The translations under genes and the position numbers were made by a program. Of a stretch of 64,000 nucleotides of DNA, positions 34,188 through 44,857 are shown in pieces. The notes under the pieces are model-generated. The model saw nothing but the letters and a program-made list of their open reading frames with translations. It was not told the DNA's origin and did no database searches. The DNA comes from Rhipidocladum racemiflorum (Eukaryota; Streptophyta; Magnoliopsida; Poales; Poaceae): assembly GCA_036346355.1 (NCBI GenBank), contig CM070570.1, positions 1,426,001 through 1,490,000 of the forward strand, in the 5' to 3' direction. Positions within the stretch are counted from its first letter, which is position 1. Every line of letters starts with the position of its first letter.

Positions 34188-34698
34188 TAATATACTGTCT
34201 GCATGAAGGACATTAAGCTGGAATCAGTTAGACGGCCGGTATCGTCCAGGATACTATTTTGTGTGGAAGGCTTTTTTTTTTTTTTTTGAAGACTATAGTC
34301 CAGGATGGTTCATTTCGCAGAAGTCAGAAGTGAGGAATATAGTCTTCTGATTAACCTCCAACTTGTGAACCGTTGAACTATGCTGATCGATCGAGGATGC
34401 GATCGGCAGATATATAAATACATGCATTGATCTTTCTGTTCCTCTTGAGTTTCTGTCATCTATGCATGCAGACGTCCCTGCAAAGTTTAATTGCGGCTGC
34501 CACTGTTCTCCTTAACCTGACTCGACCGATTGATCGAACAATTCTGCTTTCTCCGACATTAAAGAGCCTTTTTGATCTCGTTCGTGGCGTCCAATTCAAC
34601 GCTCGCAAGCCAGCAATGCAGATTAACTTGCAAAAGTGGTGTCGGACTTTGTTAGGCTTTGTCCGTATTTTAAGCAGCAGCCTGCGAAATCAAGCCGT
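34188..34698. other. Intergenic, nothing recognised
   Basis: Includes a T-homopolymer near 34267 and a 130-codon reading frame starting at 34427 that I could not match to any family. Confidence 0.4.
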
Positions 34699-35487
34699 TC
34701 TTAATACTACCCACCATATTACCGGAAGGTTTCCGGGAGCCTCAGCCCCCCACGTCACCCCACCCTCTCTCTCCTCCGTTTTGCGAAAAGGTCCTCCGTT
34801 TCTTCGAAATTACGTATAGGTCCCTGGGCGATTTTCTGTGAGAGGAAAATAAATTTTCCCGGTTCGCGTTTAGGTCCCTCGTTCGGTATTTTACAGAGAG
34901 AGCCCCCATTAAATGCGAATAGCGAACGAGCCCTTTTCTAATTATTCAAAATAGCGGATAGATCCAAAATTATAACAAATAGGTCCCTATACTTTACGTT
35001 CGGGTCCTTGCTCCGTTTTGCCCGGAAAAAATATTTTCGTGGTCCGTTTTTCCTCCGGAGCATGGGAAAAATGTTTTTGTTGCCCGTTTTCGCTAAAAAA
35101 AAATTCCTTTCTCCGTTTTGCTCGGAAAAAATGTTTAGGTTGTCCGTTTTTCCTCGAGCACGGCCTTTTCTCTTAAATTTTTCTCTTTCTCCGTTTTGCT
35201 CGGAAAAAATATTTTCGTGATCCGGTTTTTCTCCGAAGCATGGGGAAAATGTTTTCGTTTGCCGTTTTCTCTAAAAAAAATATAAAATTCGTTCTCCGGC
35301 CATCATTTATCCTTTTTGTTGGAAAAAAATGTTTTCATTGTCTGTTTTTTCTCCAGAGCATGGGAAAAAAATATTTTGCGTCGTTTTTCCCAGAAAAAAT
35401 TGTTCCATAATCCGTTTTTCCTCCGAAAAAAAATACAAATTCGTTTCTCGGTCACGCGCGCGGCGTGCGCCGCGCGAGCCTTTCTAG
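34699..35487 (+). mobile_element. Helitron-like element with internal minisatellite (plus orientation)
   Basis: The 3' end has a perfect 9-bp GC hairpin (CGCGCGGCG, TG, CGCCGCGCG), then AGCCTTTCTAG before host T. The proposed start is TCTTAATACTACCCACC at 34699. The interior from 35010 has about five units of roughly 95 bases with CCGTTTTGCTCGGAAAAAAT and CCTCCGGAGCATGGG, the complement of the blocks at 13.5-14.2 kb. Length 789 versus 787 for that sister. No coding capacity. Confidence 0.6.
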
Positions 35488-35924
35488 TTACTCACAAAAG
35501 GCAAGCAGTTCGTTAGCTAAGAAGACCCTGCTCGAGCCCTGGATGGATTAACAAGCGTATTCTGCGCAGCTAGAGCTGCAAATACAGTGACATCCCACCA
35601 AGATCGTCCGTCTGTCATGTGCTAGCTGCTAGCTTGATGCAGCTAACCCAAATCGTCTTCTTTAATCTTGTCGCTGCTGCGTGCATGCTAGGCTGTCTTG
35701 CATCCTCTCACTGCCACGTTTATTCCAGATTGATCAATTAAACTCATAAGTCGTAATTATGCAAGCTGCACGCTCCTAACCCCTACAAACACACTAATCA
35801 TTTGCTTGTCTTCTTCCATGCAACCAACTCATAAGACCCCAACTTCTGCTGCCGCATCCATCGCATACACCATCGATCTCCCCCACCCCACTCCTTGATC
35901 AACAGCTCTCTCTCTCTCTCTCTC
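35488..35924 (+). promoter_or_regulatory. Upstream region and leader of the PADRE gene
   Basis: The 5' leader just before the ATG is a pure CT run (CTCTCTCTCTCTCTCTC, 35905-35923), a common core-promoter and leader feature in grasses. No TATA box close enough to be convincing; a TATTCCAGATTGATC stretch lies at 35722. Confidence 0.4.
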
Positions 35925-36506
35925 ATGGGGAACACGCCGTCGTGCATACCGCTGGCCGCCGTGCCCGGCTCGTCGTCGTCGACGACGGCCTGCAAGGTCA
36001 TCCACGCGGACGGCACGGTCACGAGGCTCGCCCGCCCGGTCCGCGCGTCCGAGCTCATGCTCGACCACCCAGGCCAGTTCGTCTGCGACTCATGCCGCCT
36101 CGCCGTCGGCTGCCGCGTGCCGGGCGTCGCCGCAGACGAGCTCCTCCAGCCGCGCCGCGCCTACTTCCTCCTCCCCATGGACATGCTCTACTCCGTGCTC
36201 ACCGACGAGGAGATGGCCGCGCTCTCCAGCTTCCACGCCGCCACGGCCTCGTCTTCGTGGAAGAGGATCACCACCACCGCTCGTAGTAACGCCAGCCACG
36301 GCAGGAGCGTAAGCGGCAGGCCGAGGGGCAGCAACGATGGTGTCAAGATCTTTCCGGTGCTCGGCCTGCAGCTTCAGGCGGATCACGGCGATGCTAGCTG
36401 TCAAGCCGAACACGCGGCCGCTGGCGTCAAGTCGAGCGGCGGCGCGGGGATGAGGCGGCACCGGTCGTGGCAGCCGGCGCTGGACACCATCGAGGAGGTG
36501 CCGTGA
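35925..36506 (+). CDS. PADRE (DUF4228) domain protein
   Basis: A single-exon gene of 193 residues. The in-frame ATG ten codons upstream is ignored because MGNTPSCIPL at 35925 gives the family start, an N-myristoylation signal (Gly2, Ser6) with Cys7 for possible palmitoylation, pointing to membrane attachment. The PADRE core runs from about 22 to 100: CKVIHADGTVTRLARPVRAS, ELMLDHPGQFVCDS, then RRAYFLLPMDMLYSVLTDEE. The tail is disordered and basic, ending MRRHRSWQPALDTIEEVP, a short motif common in this family. PADRE genes are induced by pathogens and abiotic stress in plants; the biochemical role is unknown. The very high GC third-position bias is normal for grass single-exon genes. Frame intact. 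Confidence 0.93.
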   Translation: MGNTPSCIPLAAVPGSSSSTTACKVIHADGTVTRLARPVRASELMLDHPGQFVCDSCRLAVGCRVPGVAADELLQPRRAYFLLPMDMLYSVLTDEEMAALSSFHAATASSSWKRITTTARSNASHGRSVSGRPRGSNDGVKIFPVLGLQLQADHGDASCQAEHAAAGVKSSGGAGMRRHRSWQPALDTIEEVP

Positions 36507-36735
36507 CGCGGCGGTCGCCGGAAGTAAGCAGCTTTGCTTCTGCTAGTGTTAGGCAGCTAGCTTGAGCTGGCTCTCGAGTGTACATTGGCTAGCTTCTAGC
36601 TTTTTTCCTTGTTGTTTTTGTAAAGTTCACAATATTTTGGTCGTGTAATATTGATAAATCTGTTCTCACATTTTGTGCTACACAGAAAGGACACCTATTC
36701 ATTGTGTATACTACTTGATGCGTGGGCGCACACCG
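36507..36735 (+). other. 3' untranslated region of the PADRE gene
   Basis: Contains TTGTTTTTGTAAAG and a TAATATTGATAAATC stretch near 36645 that could serve polyadenylation; transcript end inferred. Confidence 0.4.
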
Positions 36736-36739
36736 CGCC

Positions 36740-37420
36740 GGCCACCACGTGGCCGAGGGGAAAAATTCGCACCATTTCGGTTTATTTAGAGTCTTTCGTA
36801 AAAAGGATTTGTATGTTCATAATTTGTACGTAAATTTGAAAAGTTTTTTGTAATTTTCTGGGGGTTTCTGCAAAAAAAGAATTTGCAGAAGTTTTGGAGA
36901 TCACAAAAAAAATACGGACTAACATATATTTTTGGAAATATCCGTGGGAAAAAGGAAATTTCGAAAGCTTTGTGGACCGCACCAAAAAAACACGGGCTAA
37001 TATGTATTTTTGGAAAAGCCTATCATATTTTGGGGGGGGGGGTATGCAAAAGGAAACAAATTTTCGGCAGGAGCCTCCCTATAAAAAATGGGTTAATACG
37101 TAATTTTAAAAAGCGTATCGTAATTTTGGGGGGCCTTTGTGCAAAAAAAAAATTTGTAATCTTTGGGGGCCTCCTTGTAAAAAAAAGGAGTAATACACAA
37201 TTTTAGAAAGCTCACCGTAATTTTCGGGGGAGCTTCGCGGAAAAAAAAACAAGTTTTAGAAGTTTTAGGGGCCTCCTCGCCAAAAACAATGTACTAATAC
37301 ATAATTTTACAAAGATCCACATAATTTTTACAAGACCTTCGAGAAAAAAAAATTCGGGAGGTCCGGGGGCCTCCCACAAAAAAGGACTAATATGTAATTT
37401 GAAAAAAAATAAGCATCTTT
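36740..37420. repeat. Minisatellite of ~105-bp units
   Basis: About six degenerate units containing GGACTAATA(T/C)GTAATTTT, then a GTAATTTT(C/G)GGGGG block and GGGGCCTCC. It resembles in style, not in sequence, the minisatellites of the two Helitron-like elements. Confidence 0.7.
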
Positions 37421-37588
37421 TCAAAAAAACAGTACCTCCTCAATGCCCGTGCCAATTGTCACGCGGCAAAAATCGCACGCGTTGGCGGGAGTCGAACCAC
37501 GGCCGATGGCGTGAGAGCGAGGAGTGTTACCGCCGCATCGCGCGCTCGCTTGTGCAAACCAACGGTGATAAATTTAGCAAACGCGTCA

Positions 37589-37781
37589 GCCGGAAACGAT
37601 GTGGACATGCTAAGCTCGCCGAAAAAGCTTGGGGGTTTAATATACAGAGTATTTCAGAATCCACGTATATACAGTACAAAATGTTCACGCTAAGCATATT
37701 ATTGAAAATATCTTACCTATTAAAGCCAGAGGACTTCGAACCCAGCAACTGGTCCACGTGTCACAACGTGTTTTGCAAAGA
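37589..37781 (+). repeat. Direct duplication, copy 1 (193 bp)
   Basis: Starts GCCGGAAACGATGTGGACAT and ends GTGTTTTGCAAAGA. Copy 2 at 38404-38598 is about 95 percent identical by eye. It contains a tRNA B-box-like TTCGAACCC on the minus sense. Confidence 0.9.
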
Positions 37782-38179
37782 TACAAATGAAAACAAATAT
37801 AGAACACACTAAAAGTTTGATAATACTTAATTACCATGTCTCTAGAAAATATATATAACACTTACATGTAATGACCCCAAAATTTGTATTATTTGTTAAA
37901 TTATGTTTGAAATAATAAATTATGTAGCTACTTATTTAAAATATTTTCCTATTAAATACAACAATTTTTGAATTTTTTATAAAATTTAAAATATGATAAA
38001 ATTTTAAAAATATTTTTTAAAAAAATTATAGACTATGTTAGGAATTTTATCAAAAAATTTCATAATTTTTGGAGCTAGTTTGCTAATTTTAATAATTGAA
38101 ACTTGATTTATGAATTAATTAAATTAGAAACAATTTAACATTTAGTAACCTTTTTGGGCCAAAAGAGTAACTTGGCCCA

Positions 38180-38403
38180 GCCCATATGTATATCCGGATA
38201 TCCGATCCATCACTATTCAGATTATCCGAATTCGTATCCGTATCCGACGAATAGTGAGCTGCCGAATCCGTATTCGTATGCAACAAAAAATATTCGTATC
38301 CGTATCCGATCCGATACTATCCGACAAATATCCGATCCGACTGTATCCATATCAAAAAATTATTTGGATCGGTGAGAAACTATTCGATCCGTTTTCATCC
38401 CTG
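38180..38403. mobile_element. hAT MITE fragment rich in CCGTATCC / TATCCG motifs
   Basis: The right end GATCCGTTTTCATCCCTG at 38403 is the inverse of the CAGGGATGAAAACGG terminus common in grass hAT MITEs. The interior is a run of TATCCGAT / ATTCGTATCC motifs. No left terminus was found, so it is truncated. The second duplication copy begins one base after it. Confidence 0.65.
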
Positions 38404-38598
38404 GCCAGAAACGATGTGGACATGCTAAGCTCGCCGAAAAAGCTTGGGGATTTAATATACGGAGTATTTCAGAATCCACGTATATACAGTAAAAAAAAAT
38501 TCACGCTAAGCATATTATTGAAAATATCTTACCTATTAAAGCCAGAGGGCTTCGAGCCCAGCCAACTGGTCCACGTGTCACAATGTGTTTTGCAAAGA
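38404..38598 (+). repeat. Direct duplication, copy 2 (195 bp)
   Basis: Matches 37589-37781 along its whole length, with an A-run difference near 38490 and a few substitutions. Confidence 0.9.
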
Positions 38599-38995
38599 GG
38601 CCCTCCGTAAATTCTAAAATTGCTCCTAGGTCCTTCCATCGGTAATTTGCAAAAAGAACCCATGGTTCCATAGATTCGCGAACGGGTCTTCCATCATTGT
38701 TTTGGTAAAGTCTAAAATTACTAAAATTACACCCATGCCCTTCCACTCGTAATTTCGCAAAAGACCCATATTTCCATATATTCGCGGGCAGACCCTCCAC
38801 GATTATTTTTGCAAAAAAAATATCTCGTTTTAACGCAAATTCACCATCGTCTCCTTGCCAGCCCATTTTTTTAACAACCCCCCCCCCCCCAAGAAAATGA
38901 AAATAACGGTAAGATCCTTCTACCATTTTTTTTTGTAAAAAAGAACCACCAAACTAAATTTCGCATCAAGCGATGTAGCACGAGATTCTACCTAG
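38599..38995 (+). other. Tandem-like stretch with a possible Helitron 3' end
   Basis: Repeated blocks with GGTAATTTGCAAAAAGA(A/C)CC and ATTCGCGAACGG; ends GCATCAAGCGATGTAGC then CGAGATTCTACCTAG before T at 38996. The hairpin is weak, so a Helitron end is only suggested. Confidence 0.35.
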
Positions 38996-38996
38996 T

Positions 38997-40638
38997 ATGT
39001 TCTAGAGGCCAATGATATAGTATATAATTAATAAATGTTTATGTTTTGTAACATATTTATGGTATTATTGTAAATTATCACTTGTTGTTTACTCTCTCCA
39101 TCTAAGTTTATAAAACATATTTTTCTTATCACATAAACCATGGACATATTAACATTACTAGATTACCCATAATTATTATCATCAAGCAACATATTCAATG
39201 CATGCAAGTCGAGAATATAAAGTAAAGATTGATATTTTTTAGGGGTATAGAGGGAATATCACACTAATTTTGCATTGGAATATAAAACATGCATTATATT
39301 TGTGGTCAATATGATTCAAAAAATACTCCTTATAAACTTGGACGGATGGATTAATTGGTTGAAACATCCATAATTTTCTTTAGGGAATTGCTAGCAATAG
39401 GATGTCTGATACGAGTGTTTCCGTTTGGATATTGGTAAACGTTCACATCTAGCCTCCGCTACCATCACTATAACCCATTCCAACAATCTCACTGCATGCA
39501 TTCCTCACCGCATATTCCTTATCCACTCAAAACTAATACATCCCACTTATCATTCTCACTACAACAAAACCTCTCATCGCATCCCCTTCCATAGTGTTCT
39601 TGTTCACTAGTCATTGCCAAACGCCATTTATCCTCTCATGACCTCTATATTTCACCCCCTCTCGCTACCCTCTCACGAGGCCCCAACTCTTGCTCATGCA
39701 AGGGACTGTCACCGATGTCTCGTTTCGAGGCCGCGAGAGGTTGACATTGTAGGTGCTCGAACAAGGCTAGTGCCTCTCATGCTCACAAGCGTCTTCATGG
39801 CTGCAAGATGCTTCTTCATCGATATCTAGCACATTGTAGGTGCCATCTCGGGGCTTGAGGCCATGTGCATCACTATTATTGAGGCCGAGGCTGGCGAGCC
39901 ATGTGTTTGTTGAGACAATTTGATTTATTTTGTTGCCATTGATGATTTAAGATGTTGAGAATATGTTTCTTGAATGCTTCAGTAATCACTCTTCAAAATT
40001 GCACTTTTATATCGCAAAAAAAAATTATGTTTCCTGTGTTTAAATGTTAATGATGTTATCTTCTAATGCTACAGCAATTTTTTAATCTTTTTTTTTTGGA
40101 AACTAATGAGCTTTTATTGTGCTCCATTGGATGTGTGATTGCGGAGGGCTAGCTATTTGTTGCATCCGTGATGTGTTCATTGTTTCTATTGCGAAGTGTT
40201 GACCACTTGTTGCTGTGTGTGTGTGTTTTTTGTGTTGCAGTATAAATTTTTTTGTTGCGTTTAAGACAGAGACAAACGGTCAAGATTTGCATCTGTTACG
40301 AACATCTAACGGTCAAAAGGATCATACGAAGCTAGCGTATGGATCGGATGTCCGGGCGCTAGTCTTTCCCTTCGCTTTACGGATACGTTTTCCCGCGAAA
40401 TCCCGCCACCTGTATTCTTACTCGACCTTCACTGACACATGGTCCCACTCAGAGTCGGCCCCGCAGCTCAGTCGACACGCCAGCCAATCACTGCGGGACC
40501 AACCTGTCATCCGCACAACACCCAAGTCCGCATCCCTCGTCCCCACCTCCCCTCCTCCCGACACAACACCACTCGCGAACCAACAGCGACATCGCCGGAC
40601 GCACCGGCGAGGCTAGGGTTCAGCTCAGGCAAGGGCCC
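38997..40638. other. Upstream region of the methyltransferase pseudogene; one MITE, no gene
   Basis: Apart from the Stowaway MITE at 39092-39351 only short non-conserved reading frames are present. GC rises sharply after 40380, where the old promoter and leader would lie. Confidence 0.5.
39092..39351. mobile_element. Stowaway-type MITE
   Basis: Ends CTCTCTCCATCTAAGTTTAT and TATAAACTTGGACGGATGGA are inverted, with TA on both sides (39090-39091, 39352-39353), the Tc1/mariner target duplication. About 260 bases, no coding capacity. Confidence 0.8.
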
Positions 40639-42799
40639 ATGGCGGGGATACGGTGGCCGCCCGAGGACCCGGAAATATTTCCGTCTCGTATGGTCGGCGG
40701 TTGGGGAGGCGGGGCCGCAGGGGGTCCCGCCGGGCCCCCCCGGCGAGATGGCGTCCGACGACGACCGGTCGGTGGCCGCGGACTCGTGGTCCATCAAGAG
40801 CGACCTCGACGACGAGCAGCGCTACGCCGACGCCTCCGAGGTCTTCCTCGCCTCCTCCGCGGCCGCGCCCTCCGCGTCGGCCTCCGCCAACCGCTCCTCC
40901 GGCTTCAGGTGGACTGATCCGTTCCGTTCCGTTCCCATGGTTCATTGGTCTTGTGCCGCGAAATGGGCGTGCTTGTGTGATTTGGTTACTTCTGTTGGGA
41001 GGAAATTTGCAGGGGTGTTGGGTGTAGGCGTGTAGCGTGTAGCCTCAAACTACCAGCTTTCCTTCGCTCTGAACTTCCGAACAACAGAACAGAATAGAGC
41101 AGAAGAAGAACTCACATCTCTCTGTACTTCAGAACAAAATTTCCGCGCATATGATCATGGACATTTAGAACAAAATTTGGTTGTATCTTTGCCTTTGCAA
41201 GGGAAAGCACTCTGGTATAGAAGCAATAAACTATCGCTTTTCTATATATGATTAAACTGTGCGCTTTCAAGTTTTGAGATCATCCAATATGGGCGAGTAT
41301 TATATTGTATTGGAGGTTTGGCTGGTATAAGCTGCTGTCCCACTGCCCATTGGCGAAATGAAAAATTAAAACTGATAGATTGGTCTTTTTCCTCTGTCTG
41401 GTTACTCTTTTGGACAGATTAACTGTTTTTTGCAGCCATTTTCCGGTTTAGGAAATGATGCATATTATGAAAAGTTCTACACAATTTTCTTGCTTTATAT
41501 CTTTGATGCCTATATTGCTGTTTATAATCAAAGTTTGGGTGAATTCATTTGCAGGTTTGGCATTGAGGTCATGGATGTCCTTGTGGGCTGGACCAAAACT
41601 TGTGTTCAAGCAATGATTTGCCAAGCTGCAGCATACTTGACATTGGAATTGGGAGTGGCCGACTATTGCAGCAGCTTGCAAAGCAAGGGCATTGAGTTGC
41701 TTCTTACTGTTGTCTAACAGTCTTGATATAGACCGATTGACTTATCTTTTTGGTCTTGGATTTGCATTTCCTACCCAAGTAGATCATATGATTTTCGGAG
41801 TTGTGAGATTTGGATGCCTCCGTAATTATGGCAAAAGAGTCAATTTGATGATAGGCAGTCCCTATTGATTTAGCTACTGTCTGTCTATGACATGTCCCAA
41901 CTTAATGAGAGATGTGGCCTAAAAAACTCTTGGAAGCAGTACAGATTATGCTCGACTTAGGCATACAATGCTGCTTTTATGTTAAAAGCTTTTGCTGGCA
42001 TGGCATAGTCTTATGTTTCTTTCGAAAGGCCATGTGTTTTTAAGACTACAATAGACATCTCTATGGCATCAGAAGATTTTTGTGTATCAGGCGACAGTCC
42101 TTTATACAGGTCACTCCATCGCATTGTCAGTGCCTCTTGGTGTTATTGATGTTTCAATATACAGGTTTTCTGATCTGACTGGGATTGACTACAGTGAAGG
42201 TGCAATTGAGCTTGCTCGAAATCTTGCAATTCATGATGGGTTTGAGCACATTAATTTCTGGGTGAGTCGTTCAATGGAGCATTGGATGTCCACATTACAT
42301 GATCATATTGCATGTCCACATTTGCATGCCCTTGTCATGCTTCAGTATATTATATATCCTCTGGACTATCTGGTTGTATCTTAGGTACAAACTTAGCATC
42401 TTTCAAGGTTGTGCAGCCAGTTATGTAGTCCCATGAAAAGTGCCTCAAAATTGGTGGATGAAGAAAGAACCATTTCAGTTTATCTGAATGTTGCTGTTGC
42501 AGGTTGATGATGTGTTGGAGTCAAAGTTGGAGAGAAGATTTGAACTTGTGATGGATGAGGGAACTCTGGATGCAATTGGGTTCCATCCCGATGGACCTGT
42601 AAAGAGGTAAATGCATGTTTAGATGTTGATATGTACCTTAATCGTTATGACAGATTTATCATAATCTTATGTTTTCATAGCAATGAATTAACCATCTAAA
42701 TTGCTTGAATTTTTTTCTAGTGAGTTAAGGATGAGATAACTTGCTTGTTTACATGTATTAATCTGTTTCCTTTCGCTGCATTTCAGAATGATGTATTGG

Positions 42800-43397
42800 G
42801 GTTATCACGGCGACAAGGCGAGGCGAGGCGCCAGCCCACCGCCTGGACGCCTAGGCGCCTAGGCGAGGATTAGGCGAAGGTGAGTAAAGAGAAAAATAAG
42901 TAAAATATGACATTTTTCTCTGTTTTTTTGGCCCAAGCCCATTTTTTGGGCCCAGGCCCAGTAGCCCCCTCCCTTTCTAAACCTAACCTACCTTGTTTCT
43001 CTCACTCCATTCACCGCCGCCACTGCCTGGACTCTCCTCCTCCTGCCGCGCCGCCGCGCCGCTCCGCCTCCTCTCGCGCCGCCACCGCGCCGCCCCTCCT
43101 CCCGCCGCCACCGCGCCTCCTCCTCCTCCCGCGCCACCTCGTCTCACGCCGCTCCTCCTCCCGCGCCGCCACCGCGCCTCCTCCTCCCGCACCACCTCGT
43201 CTCACGCCGCCGCCCCTCCTCCCTCGCCGCCACCACGCCGTTCTTCCTCCTCTCGCGCCACTACTCCCCTGCGTTGCTGCTCCTTCTTCTCCTCCCGCGC
43301 CGTCCATAACCTAGCCCGTGCTCCGGCCAGGCGAGGCGACGGGGCATGGCGGTCCTCCGCCAGCGCCGGGACGCCTAGGCGACGCCTTGATAACACT
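42800..43397. mobile_element. TIR element inserted in an exon of the methyltransferase pseudogene
   Basis: Ends GGTTATCACGGCG and CGACGCCTTGATAAC are inverted. Host sequence resumes with a duplicated (T/G)GTATTGG on each side, so the exon reads MMYW-insertion-YWQS. Inside each end are GGCGAGGCGAGGCG and GACGCCTAGGCG repeats. The centre (43010-43310) is a CCGCCGC/CTCCTCC-rich run that is open in several frames but of very low complexity. A non-autonomous DNA transposon; an 8-bp duplication would fit hAT. Confidence 0.75.
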
Positions 43398-43579
43398 GGT
43401 ATTGGCAGTCAGTTGCTGGCTTGGTTTCCCCTGGTGGCATACTGGTCAGTGTTTCCATCTGAATTCAACTAAAATCTTTGCATTGGTTGGAAGTACATTT
43501 AGCAAAATTATGAACTGTCTGCTTTATGTTGATGGTGAAAATACGAACTGCATTGAAGTTGCTGTCCACATTTGAATTT

Positions 43580-43759
43580 TTTTTTTGTGAATTTTGGCCA
43601 GGAGCTCTGGCAATTCTGTAAAGAAGGAGAGAACAACTGCTGAGCTACAGACGCACACACCCAAGCGAAAATAGCCCAGCCAGCGAGCACCTGGGCTCGA
43701 ACCCGGGTGGCCTGCGCGTCACTGCATGCACTTGGCCACCGAGCCAACGCTCGGTTCTC
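43580..43759 (-). mobile_element. tRNA-derived SINE
   Basis: On the minus strand it starts AGAGAACCGAGCG, has an A-box-like TTGGCTCGGTGGCC and a B-box GGGTTCGAGCC, and ends in an A-run. An exact 15-bp target duplication (TCCACATTTGAATTT, 43565-43579 and 43760-43774) flanks it. These are the defining features of a pol III SINE. It sits in the last intron of the methyltransferase pseudogene. Confidence 0.92.
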
Positions 43760-44104
43760 TCCACATTTGAATTTGATGTCCCATTTAACTGCAATAACCC
43801 CCTTTATCTATATATACTTTCACCCTCACAGTAACTATTTCGGAATCCTTTGGTGATTAGCATATCCCTGTATGAGAAAGATGGCTAAGCAAAGGCGAAT
43901 GGATCATCCTCTGATGTCACTTCCACATATGTTTAGGTTATCACATCATGTAACAGAACCAAGGATGGTTTGGTGCAGGAGGTAGAGAACTTCAACCAAA
44001 GAAAGCTGGGTGCTATGGGTTCTGATGGAGCGCTGGACAGTGATGCTGCGGTGTTCAAGTACCTCGACCATGTCCAAATGTCCAAACTTTGCTTTCCTGC
44101 ATAA

Positions 44105-44857
44105 CTGAATCATATATGCCATGCCCCCCCCCTCCCCCACCCCATCGGCAGATTGTAACCTGTGAGTAACAATGTACCCCAATTACCGCTGTTCTTTTCT
44201 GGATGATATTTACTTTGTCGGATAGGCTCTTCAGTTGTTATGATGCTTTGTTATGGCTGGATTTATGTACTCTTTGAAAGCGTGTCAAGCAACTATCACG
44301 ATCAGAGATACATAAATGTATCAGCAGTATACTCCATTGATTAAGACAATAAAAAGGCACGTAGCCCGACACAGGAGTGCATTACCAAGCTTGAGATGTT
44401 AACCTTGTAATACCCAGTATTATAACCGAACTATCAAACGACCAACAATAACAAAGGACAGGGTGCAGAATCATAAGAAGACAAGAGAGGCTGTGAAACA
44501 GATGGATTCAGAAAGCAACGCACACTTCCATTTGCAAGTAATTTGGCACCGTAATAATCTCTTCAATACATAGGAGGTAGCTCAACTTGCTGACGCGCTT
44601 CTCGCAAGTTACAGCATCTGTGTAGGTAAGTAATCTGCTCTTTTCACATATGTACAGAGCCACTACATTCTTCTCTGCGCACATAGAGGCGAGTGGCTTC
44701 AAACTATCTTACTATGTCATCATATTCTCATTTTTTTTCTTCCTTTTTTCACTTTTTTTAACTTCTTTTTTTGGCTGATCTTTGCTTCTGTCAACCACAG
44801 GAAGACACTGAAATCGCCTGTCAGATCGGAGGATGGAAGGCGTCCTTCTTGATCAAG
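44105..44857 (-). other. 3' region between convergent genes
   Basis: Should contain the 3' untranslated region of the RING-CH gene (minus) and the lost end of the methyltransferase (plus). No other gene seen. Confidence 0.4.

Larger units (their letters stand above)
40639..44104 (+). pseudogene. METTL10/EFM4-type protein-lysine methyltransferase pseudogene
   Basis: The order of exons matches the plant methyltransferase-like protein 10 family, SAM-dependent enzymes related to yeast EFM4, which methylates elongation factor 1-alpha. Visible pieces: MAGIRWPPEDPEIFPSR at 40639; SDDDRSVAADSWSIKSDL from 40752 in a different frame; FGIEVMDVLVGWTKT at 41555 with LDIGIGSGRLLQQLAKQG (SAM motif I) in another frame; FSDLTGIDYSEGAIELARNL at 42167; VDDVLESKLERRFELVMDEG at 42503; MMYWG at 42787; YWQSVAGLVSPGGILV at 43400; and VITSCNRTKDGLVQEVENFN from 43937, ending early in FPA-stop at 44104. 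Two frameshifts, a missing exon between 40.9 and 41.5 kb, a transposon inside the MMYW exon and loss of the last ~20 residues show it is dead. Confidence 0.88.

Noticed and set aside
35895..35927. Upstream in-frame ATG at 35895 as the PADRE start
   Set aside because: It adds ten residues translated from the CT run and would bury the MGN myristoylation start typical of the family.
36090..36461. 123-codon minus-strand frame
   Set aside because: Shadow of the PADRE gene caused by high GC at third positions.
37480..37500. tRNA or second SINE suggested by a B-box (GGTTCGACTCC on minus)
   Set aside because: No A-box at the right distance, no A-tail, no target duplication.
42907..43472. Pro/Ser/Ala-rich frames up to 159 codons
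   Set aside because: Low-complexity CCGCC/CTCCTCC tract inside a TIR element, open in several frames at once.
43690..43760. tRNA gene on the minus strand
   Set aside because: A and B boxes exist, but the sequence has no cloverleaf, has an A-tail and a 15-bp target duplication, so it is a SINE.
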